The notes under the pieces: generated by a model
The model's input: only the letters and a program-made list of their open reading frames with translations
Told to the model about the DNA's origin: nothing
Databases searched by the model: none
Translations under genes and position numbers: made by a program
Shown: in pieces, positions 57,000 through 64,000 of the stretch
How the letters are laid out: the number at the start of each line of letters is the position of its first letter
Numbering within the stretch: the stretch's first letter is position 1
NCBI GenBank assembly: GCA_036971615.1
Contig: JAYKKR010000004.1
Coordinates: 1-64,000, forward strand
DNA from: Amyloporia xantha
Taxonomy: Eukaryota > Basidiomycota > Agaricomycetes > Polyporales > Adustoporiaceae
DNA: 64,000 nt
Reading direction: 5' to 3'

Positions 57000-59157
57000 G
57001 TCGTCCGTAGAGTCAGCAGCTGTGTCATCCGTGTTCTTCCTACTGTTCTTCCTATGTTATTCGTCCTCGTCGCATGTATATTTATGGGTTGTCGGTTTTT
57101 CTCAGGTGTCGCAATAGAATTTTCTGGTGTAGATCAATTCTCGTGAAAAACAAAGCGACTTATTGTAATATGAAAAGTACCTGTGAATACGTGGCGTGTC
57201 ACAGCATACACCATGAATTCAAACTGGACGGGTGGACGTACCGTGCTGTTTCCTTGCAGGGCATAGCCTCAGCGTTCGCGTATATAAGTAAGGCACTCGC
57301 TAGAAGACTGTCTGGAAGCGAACCCCCCACCCCAAACCCCCTTCCCTCTCGTGAGTGCTGCGCCCGGCGTGTATCCACCCGCGATTGAGCAGCAGCCACA
57401 TGCTAACGTTCCGTTCACGCTTCTAGAGATCCAACAACAGGGAAAGATGGAGATATTGCCTGCATTTCTGGTCGCACCTCTTCTGCGGATTCGTCAAGTC
57501 CGCAGTGCATTCCACGTCCACCTGCGCGCATTGCCACGGTTCATGGCGACCATTCTTCTTCACGAGGACGATTATCGAGAATTGTCTCTCCGTCCTCTTC
57601 CTAGACAGATCCGTCCTCTCCCTGCACCCATCCTGTTCTCCGGTCCCGCGCGTCCGTCGAAGCACCTCGTTGACCGCATCAGAGCAGTCAGGAAGGACCC
57701 CACGCTAGCCCACCGTCAAATGTCGATCGGGAAGAGTATCACTCCACCGATGCCTGCAGCCCTTCCCGATCCAGAGATCTTCGACGGAAGGTCGAGACGG
57801 CGAGGCTTGCTTCGTCGTGCCTAGTTCCTATCGGGTTGATATGAAGTGAGTACCTCGAGGTTCCATTCTGTGTGAAAATTAGTGTTGCTGATCCGAACAT
57901 GTCTGGACTTCAGGCACAGCAGTAGGAAGGTCACTGTGCGCCAATATAGAATCCGCGGGGTGTAAATTATGGCAGAAATTGCAGCGATGTAGAGTGTGAT
58001 AATCCTAGGTATAAATTATATTCAGCGCCGGGAAATGGACAGATTAGATAGAGGTCTATATTCCACGATGTGATAAATTGTATATCATTGACATTACTAT
58101 TATCAAGAGCGCAGGCCGTTCGTCCTGGATTTGTTCTTGCAATCTGGTGAATAACCGCAACTACTAGTAGCACGCTTTTGTTTGGACCGGAGAAAGGACG
58201 AGCGCTCCATCTTGACAGAATATGTGCCGTAAACTTCGACTATTGCATGCTCATACTACGCACAGGCCATGCGTCTTTGAAGCCGAATGATTGAAGCCGA
58301 ATGGTTCAAAGAACAGAGAGTGATTCAGTGACCGAACAAGTGGCGTTGAGACAACAACTCGGGCAATCATGTGGCAGACATCAAAGCCCCTAACCCTAAA
58401 ACCCTTCTTACGGGCTCCTAACCCTCCTCACCAGCTCCTAACCGAACCGTCCTTGTTCTCTTCCTTGTTCTCTAGAGAGTCGACGCCTGGATATTGTAGC
58501 TTATTGTTATCCAGCTATGATCACAACCTGTTACAGACAGCAAGTTCGATAAAGCCCATTTCCTTATCGTTGACGTTCAAGAAAAAGCACCCTCACGGCA
58601 GTCGCGTGGAATCACCCAACTCGCGATGGGAACTGATGACTGGATACAGTCATATAGCATGCAGCTACTAGTCATTCTTGCCATAGATCCTTGGCTTCCC
58701 ACTTCGGAGCCAGTTGCCCTGACCTCATTACATTGGTGACCATTGTCCACATATTGGCGCCTACAAACGTTCCGACGGCTTCATGTTAGCGCATGAACTG
58801 ATTGCGCCGACATGTATTGCAAATAAACTTCTGCTTCAATGCTACGCTAAATACGCTTTGTGGCTATAGGAGGAACGTCAGATGGGGGCGGTTTTAGGGT
58901 GAGTATGTAGTCATGAGTGCCGAATTAACTTTCTCTAGTACAGATGATGCTGGTTACATCAGCAAATCGTCGAGTCGTCTGAACGATCTGAGACGTCTGG
59001 TTCAGGCCGTTTCAGACACAAAGGCATAAGTAGAGCAGGTCTTACCTAGATGGGACCTGCTGAATTAAGATTTCGGATACTTATTTCAGATGCCCTAAGG
59101 CTGTATAAAGGCGTAATAAGACGGTGGACAGACCCACACAGGCACAATTCAGTTTGT
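57000..59157. other. Intergenic, degenerate and AT-rich
   Basis: No recognised gene. A plus-strand open frame at 57351-57824 (157 codons, Arg/Pro-rich) has no family resemblance. A short CCTAACCC/CCTAACC cluster (58387-58450) resembles degenerate telomere-type repeats. The right edge carries a flank identical to the target duplication of the hAT element. Confidence 0.45.
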
Positions 59158-60438
59158 TAGCGTCTCCTAAGTTCGGTCCTGAACCTAGGTCCGAACCCCG
59201 AACCGGTGAACCGGACCTGCGGTTCAGGTCCGGTCCACGTTCGGTCCGGCCCCTAGCTCCCAGGTTCGGTCCGCGGTTCTCGGTTGCAGCGCGCGGGCCG
59301 AACGCGGCGCGAACGCGTTCGAACCGCGAACCTAATTGGGAACGCTGATCGATCAGATCACGATCCATTTTCGCCGCCAGCACCAATTTTCGCTCGCGCA
59401 AGTCTGCGCTCTTGCTCTCCCTGTACTTACGAGATGTCTCAGCTCGATCCCAGTGACAACTGTGCCTGCCGCCAACATCGATTGATTCAAATCCGAAGGC
59501 GAGGACCTGCTGCTGAATGCAGCACCTGAATTGGTAAGTGCACATGCTCCTCAATGTTTCTTCTCGTGCTCCTAACACCCTCTCTGCCAGCACCGCCACT
59601 CTCGAAAAAACCCCGCGTTGCGCGTCGCCCGCACACGCGTTCGCAAGCCCACATGGAAGGCCGCGCGGTCTTCGCGCAGCCAACACCAGGCAAGCAGAAC
59701 GACGCAACGCGAGCGGCGCCGTCAAGCTCGGGCGCCAGTAGTAGCAGCAGGGCCCCTCAGGTACGAGACGCCATTGCTGCTACCGCTGACAACCTAACCT
59801 CGCGCCGCCGCAGACGCGCTGCCTGCGGGCGTCCATCTGACAGGGGCCTCTGAGTCCGCGTTCAGTGCAAACTCAACAGGTGCGGGACTGAATGCGGGAA
59901 CTTCGCCGGCGCGCGAGAATTCACTACCAGCCACAAGCACGATGGATGGCACGCCCTTCCACGCTGTCTGCTCGACGTTCGGCTCGCCGTCTCGCGCTTC
60001 GATGTGTTTGCCTGCACCTCTCTCTCACGACGGGTGATCTGTGTCTGCTCACAATGCATGTTCAGCTCGCCCTCTCAGGCTGGTTTTCCATGTATTCATG
60101 TAAACTTAATCCCCAATGGCTGCTTCCAGGGCCATCTGTGAATGGTATCTGCCATTATGTTAGGTTTGTACATATGATCACCCCTACTATGTGAGAAAGC
60201 AAAGAAACCATCATGGTCCATAGAATTGACTAGTACAAATTGAACAGAATTTATTAATTTGGGATATCAGAGGTTCAGATGGTTCGAACCAGTTCTGAAC
60301 CTGAACCGAACCTGCCGAACCGGTTCAGCAGGTTCAGTTCAGGTTCAGGTTCAGGTTCGGGCAGATGCATGCAGGTTCGGTTCAGGGTTCGGCCAAAATA
60401 CCTGCTGAACCGAACCGAACCGAACTTAGGAGACGCTA
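59158..60438. mobile_element. Non-autonomous hAT-type DNA transposon
   Basis: The terminal inverted repeat is TAGCGTCTCCTAAGTTCGG at 59158-59176 and its reverse complement at 60420-60438. Both ends are flanked by CAGTTTGT (59150-59157 and 60439-60446), an 8-bp target duplication. An 8-bp duplication with a terminal TAGNG is the standard hAT signature. Both subterminal regions are packed with GAACCTGAACCG-type words (59177-59340 and about 60270-60419), as expected for transposase-binding subterminal repeats. The 1,281-bp element has no transposase core. Its middle (59430-59860) has splice-like signals (GTAAGTGC, CAG) and a Ser/Ala-rich open frame that may be the 5' end of a transposase gene left after an internal deletion. 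Confidence 0.9.
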
Positions 60439-61152
60439 CAGTTTGTTCTTAGGCACGCCACCAGACACAGATAGGGATATAAAAGAACGATATTATTTTC
60501 CAGCCCGTAAGAACATTATATACATTAAAGTAAGATTAAGCCTCTATTGAAGGTACTTATAGTGTGCGTGACAATGCCTACTCAAACCGGATAACTGAAG
60601 GAAAAACTGGTGGTGACATTGCAGACTGCGAATGCTGGTGGTGTGCAAACGATTGTAAGCGGGGAGAGTATGACGGAAAGAAAAGTCACTCACCGCAGCT
60701 GCAGCTGCTCTATCCAACGGCTGATCGCCTCGTCTGCAGTGCGCAGAACGGCCGTCAGCATGCACTCCATCACCGCGCGCACATACATCACCATGACGTC
60801 CACACCTGCGAACAGCTCCGGGCCGACCGCGCGCTGGCTGTCCGACAGATCCTCCGCTCGAGATTTGAACTTTCGCTGGATGGCGAAACAGACCGGGGCC
60901 AGGCTTCAGACGGCGTGCCTGTGGGGGCCGCACCTGTCGTGTTCGCACTCGAGGCCCCCTGTCAGTCTCGCACTCACGGCGGGTAATGAGCACGGTCAGC
61001 GGCGTCATACCTTCAGATGTGCTGCTACTCATATCCACACCCGAGTTGACGGTGGTCGTGTTGTGTCCGACTGCTTGCTTGACGTTGAGTTGCGCGAAGA
61101 ACGCTCAGATCCTAAGTGGATCCGAGTTGCTCTGCGCTCCCTTCCATGTAGG
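60439..61152. other. Flank with one helical exon-like segment
   Basis: On the minus strand 60692-60905 reads PVCFAIQRKFKSRAEDLSD through VMVMYVRAVMECMLTAVL to WIEQLQLR, then a GTGAGTGAC donor. This is a coding-like, strongly helical exon from an unidentified gene. The upstream exons cannot be joined without a non-consensus acceptor, and the LTR insertion at 61153 lies just beyond. It is likely a host or element gene interrupted or broken by the retrotransposon. Confidence 0.4.
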
Positions 61153-61429
61153 TGTAATACCTCGCTCTTACTTCGGACGTCGTACGTTGCACCAACTTCT
61201 ATTCAGAAGAGTGCGAAGTACAAGTGTAAGTAAGAAAGGTTGCTTTTTCCCTACGCGCGTGTCCTTAAGAGGGCACGCGCGCGCGAGACACGTGCATACG
61301 GTATTGTACTGTACAGTTGTCCGTCATCGCGATCTCGAGGATCGTATTAGGTAAGTAATGGGAATAGACGGTAACGGATATGTACAGTATAGATAAGATA
61401 TGGTAAGGCACCCGTAGGGGTACCTTACA
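61153..61429 (-). repeat. Long terminal repeat, 277 bp (3' LTR of a minus-strand element)
   Basis: Bounded by TGTAATACC at 61153 and GGTACCTTACA ending at 61429, that is 5'-TG...CA-3' with short inverted ends TGTAA/TTACA. The unit is immediately preceded, in element orientation, by a purine-rich tract. The base block GTAGG at 61148-61152 is the expected host-side 5-bp target duplication, but the other LTR is outside the window so this cannot be checked. Confidence 0.75.
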
Positions 61430-61441
61430 TCCTCCCCCACT
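61430..61441 (-). other. Polypurine tract of the LTR retrotransposon
   Basis: Reads AGTGGGGGAGGA on the minus strand and abuts the LTR start TGTAAGG, the position of the plus-strand primer in LTR elements. Confidence 0.75.
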
Positions 61442-61629
61442 GGACTCGTCTCACGGGTCCACAGAAGTATGATTGATGATAACGGACGCCTAGCGTCCGT
61501 GAGTAGGTTGACGAGAGTGTGTCACTCTGCGGGATCCCACGGGGATCTCCTCGTCAAAGGTTTTGCAAGCCCCGGCCGCACGGCGTTCCTTGGCGCGGAG
61601 CCAAACGCAGGATGGTCGGCCCCCAGAGG

Positions 61630-63981
61630 TCAATCCATCTGCATTTGATCTCCCGGCCCAGGAGCAGAGGGGTCTCCCTGAACCTGGCCGGCCTGATCAG
61701 GAGGTGGTGGCGGCGCGGCAGCGCCAGGCGCAGGTGGCGGTGCGGCTGTGGCAGGCGGAGGCACGGCCAGGCCGGGCGTGGGTGGAAGCGTAGTGACCGC
61801 GGCGGCGGGCAACATTGGTAGTTGGTCCGCGGCCGGGACAACAGTGCTGATCGCGTCGTTATACGACGCCGGCGCCGAGGCGAACGGCTCAGGCGCGTCC
61901 AGGGGACGTCCTTCGGTCCGGTTGCGCTCGCCCCGCGCATAGTCCTCGAATACACGTACCGTCTGGGCCGTGTACCCTCGAGCGGCCACCCAGCGCGCTA
62001 CGTCGTAGATCGTAGCGTTCTCGCCGGGCAGCGGGTAGGGAGCAGCTCGGACAACCGCCCCTATGGGGTAGTTGCTGACCTGCAGGATGAACATGTACAG
62101 GTCTCGGATCGAGAACAGCCGAATGGCTGTCGCGAGCCACGCATTGCGTGACGTCGCGCCTGACGATACCGGCGGTGCCAGGTTCCTCAGCTCGACGAAC
62201 GCGATAACGTCCTGCAACCTGGGGTTGCCGGTAGCCTCGCGCCGGATGCTGGGGGGCACTTGCGTCGGGTTTTGCATGTACCACGCGTACCATTCCTGAT
62301 TGGTAGAATGGCGCGTGGGTTGCGGCAACCTCCGCGTGCGCTTTGCGCTCGAGGAGGTGCCGTGGGGGGGTTGGATGTCGTCATACGACACCAACTTGCG
62401 CTTGTTCCCTCCACCAGTACTGGTGGAAGGACCCGAGTTCCCTGTGGAACCAACGGGAGGACCGGCCGGTCGTACTCCCTTGTCGGGATTACGCCATTGG
62501 TCGAGCAATGACTGCATCCCTTCGACTCCTCGAAGGGCTGAGTTCCGGTTCATCTGTGTGATGAGGTCCAGTACTCGCGTACGGGCCGCACCGGCGGCGG
62601 CCGTAGCCTCTTCGAGGATACGGTCTGCCTCACGCCGTTCGCGTGGGATGAACGTGGACCAACTACCAGCCAGGTAGTAGTTGGTATTGGCCGGCACCGG
62701 CACACCTTTCGGCCAGTCCGTCGGGGGGACCGGCACTCCAAACGACCTGTCGGATGCCCGGGGCATCCCCGACGGAGGTGGTGCGGTTGGTTCCCCAGCA
62801 GCTGCTGGGTGGGCCGACTGCCGACGCCATCCACGCGCGACTTGGCGGTTGCGGGCGAGGTGGGCCTTACGGGCCTCCTGAGCCGCGCGGGCCTCCCTGT
62901 CCTCTTGATCCAAAGAGGATGAAGAGGACATTTCGTCCCAGTCCATGTCGCCGCGAAGTCCCTTGGGGGCCCCGGTCGACGATGCTTTCGCCTTGCCCTT
63001 GCCCTTACGGGCCGGGCTCTGTGGACCCGGTGCTCTTGCGACCTCGTCAATGAACGATGCCGTGGGGTCACCGGTGGTGGGGTCCACCCTGGAGGACGAC
63101 GCTACTGGCGTCGTCGCGGGCGCCGGGGCAGCGGCGGCGGCGGCGTACGTCCTTTCGGGGACGACGCTCTGGGCAGTACTCCGGCGCAGCTCCTCCTCTA
63201 GGAGTTGCGCGCGCCCTTGTGCCGCATCGCGCTGTGTGCGCGCCAGTCCCAACTCTCGTTGCAGCTGACCGATGGTGGCTGCCGCGGACGCTGGGGCGTC
63301 CGGGTACGAGGTGACACGTTCTAAGAGGAGTTGGTTCTCTCGAGCCAAGTCCTCTCGTTCCTGCCGCAGCCGCGCGTTCTCCTCGAGGAGCTCATCGCGG
63401 TCGCTAGAGAACGCTTCGCGTTCCCGGCAGGCATCATCGTAGGCATGCTGGATCTCGCGCATGCGGCGATCCAGGTCCTTCCCCTTCAGGAAACCTCCGT
63501 CGCTCCAGTACTGGAACAGGATGTCCTGCATGGCAGCTTGCGCGCCGTCGTTCGCCTGCTGACACTGATCGTCGTTCATGAGCGCACCATAAAAGTGCGC
63601 CCGGAACGCGTCGCATACGTCGCACGGGCCTCCGTGCAACAAGAGAAGATGTTGTCCCTGTCCCACCCACGGGTTGGTCGGTGGCGGCAACAGGAACGGG
63701 GCGGCTGGGTCGGGGCGCGGACGCGGAGTCAGCGCGAATCGCCGCGCTGCCGCCTCCAGCTCGATGTTGGACATCGGAGCCGCATCCGCAGGCTCGGGAG
63801 ACGGTGGCAGGGGCACGGCGGCGGCGGGGAGAATGGCGGGCTGGGGTTCGGTGGGCGGGTTGGCGGTTGCGGCTGGTTGTGGCGACGGCGGGTAGGATCG
63901 CAGCGGCGAGTACGGAGCCATCAGCTCGTCCTCGTCCAAGGTCGGGCCACCAGGTGGTGGGCCGCCCTTGTTCGCGTCCAT
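61630..63981 (-). CDS. Gag-like protein of a non-autonomous LTR element
   Basis: A single uninterrupted frame of 783 codons starts at ATG 63981 (MDANKGGPPPGGPTLDEDE). It has a Pro-rich N-terminus, a small cysteine patch (GGPCDVCDAFRAHFYG), a long coiled coil of about 110 residues (RRMREIQHAYDDACREREA onward), Ala/Ser/Lys-rich linkers, and a globular C-terminal part with NTNYYLAGSWSTFIPRERRE, EWYAWYMQNPTQVPP, FVELRNLAPPVSS and IYDVARWVAARGYTAQ. A Pro-rich end closes it (QMQMD). No CCHC zinc knuckle, protease or RT motif is present. I call it gag-like mainly from position (leader, this ORF, PPT, LTR) and layout; the fold itself is not recognised. Very GC-rich coding, unlike the neighbouring single-copy genes. 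Confidence 0.6.
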   Translation of the reverse strand: MDANKGGPPPGGPTLDEDELMAPYSPLRSYPPSPQPAATANPPTEPQPAILPAAAVPLPPSPEPADAAPMSNIELEAAARRFALTPRPRPDPAAPFLLPPPTNPWVGQGQHLLLLHGGPCDVCDAFRAHFYGALMNDDQCQQANDGAQAAMQDILFQYWSDGGFLKGKDLDRRMREIQHAYDDACREREAFSSDRDELLEENARLRQEREDLARENQLLLERVTSYPDAPASAAATIGQLQRELGLARTQRDAAQGRAQLLEEELRRSTAQSVVPERTYAAAAAAPAPATTPVASSSRVDPTTGDPTASFIDEVARAPGPQSPARKGKGKAKASSTGAPKGLRGDMDWDEMSSSSSLDQEDREARAAQEARKAHLARNRQVARGWRRQSAHPAAAGEPTAPPPSGMPRASDRSFGVPVPPTDWPKGVPVPANTNYYLAGSWSTFIPRERREADRILEEATAAAGAARTRVLDLITQMNRNSALRGVEGMQSLLDQWRNPDKGVRPAGPPVGSTGNSGPSTSTGGGNKRKLVSYDDIQPPHGTSSSAKRTRRLPQPTRHSTNQEWYAWYMQNPTQVPPSIRREATGNPRLQDVIAFVELRNLAPPVSSGATSRNAWLATAIRLFSIRDLYMFILQVSNYPIGAVVRAAPYPLPGENATIYDVARWVAARGYTAQTVRVFEDYARGERNRTEGRPLDAPEPFASAPASYNDAISTVVPAADQLPMLPAAAVTTLPPTPGLAVPPPATAAPPPAPGAAAPPPPPDQAGQVQGDPSAPGPGDQMQMD

Positions 63982-64000
63982 TTTTGTCTTCAGTTGTTTT

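Larger units (their letters stand above)
61153..64000 (-). mobile_element. LTR retrotransposon with gag-like ORF and no pol, cut by window edge
   Basis: In the minus direction the order is leader (from 64000), gag-like ORF (63981-61630), about 190 bp of non-coding DNA, polypurine tract, LTR. A full Ty3-type element would need about 4 kb of protease-RT-RNaseH-integrase here, and none is present. It is a gag-only, non-autonomous element that would depend on enzymes from related copies. The 5' LTR and primer-binding site lie outside the window. Confidence 0.65.

Noticed and set aside
57351..57824. 157-codon Arg/Pro-rich ORF
   Set aside because: Alternative frames are equally open and composition is typical of non-coding GC-rich DNA; no similarity recognised.
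58387..58450. Telomere-type repeat block
   Set aside because: Only a few CCTAACC words with irregular spacers; too short to claim.

Overview
The window is nuclear DNA from a filamentous basidiomycete, most likely an agaricomycete. The genes are split by many short GT-AG introns of about 45-70 bp. The gene families are typical of mushroom-forming fungi: a DUF6533-type membrane protein, an F-box-like protein, a Ure2p-like glutathione transferase, a SET3-like PHD/SET protein, UbiA and GGPP synthase. The species cannot be named from the sequence alone.

Region 1-8.8 kb (minus strand, GC-rich) holds two multi-exon genes of unknown biological role. The longer one carries a ParB-like segment. Three of their introns, plus the 5' flank of the longer gene, contain 22 copies of a 30-bp palindrome (10-bp arm, 10-nt loop, 10-bp arm). 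The copies are spaced 65-96 bp apart. Around many copies the flanking unique bases are also self-complementary, so each unit can fold into a hairpin of about 55-66 nt with a near-constant apical stem and a unique basal stem. This is the most unusual feature of the window.

Region 8.8-12.7 kb is a retroelement of the Penelope-like (PLE) class. It has a reverse transcriptase without a visible GIY-YIG endonuclease, followed by two tandem copies of a 769-bp non-coding unit. Each copy carries a complete type I hammerhead ribozyme fold that I could pair base by base.

Region 13-32 kb holds mostly single-copy genes: an acidic unknown protein, an F-box-like protein, the glutathione transferase, a head-to-head phosducin-like/IMPACT pair, an intron-containing tRNA-Pro(CGG), a recombinase-like gene relic, a DUF6533 protein, and the PHD/SET protein. 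Region 34-46 kb holds a sugar transporter and a very large NFX1-type helicase fused to three CbxX/CfqX-type AAA modules.

Region 46-57 kb holds a DHA2-type MFS exporter, a divergent UbiA-type prenyltransferase and a GGPP synthase. These could form a small isoprenoid-related neighbourhood, but 5 kb without a recognisable gene separates UbiA from the synthase.

The right end, 57-64 kb, is mobile DNA. It contains a 1,281-bp hAT-type element with 19-bp terminal inverted repeats and an 8-bp target duplication, then one LTR, polypurine tract and 783-codon gag-like ORF of a retrotransposon with no pol between gag and LTR. Three coding regions show apparent single-base frameshifts (near 4,975, 6,090 and 39,095); these may be decay or assembly indels.
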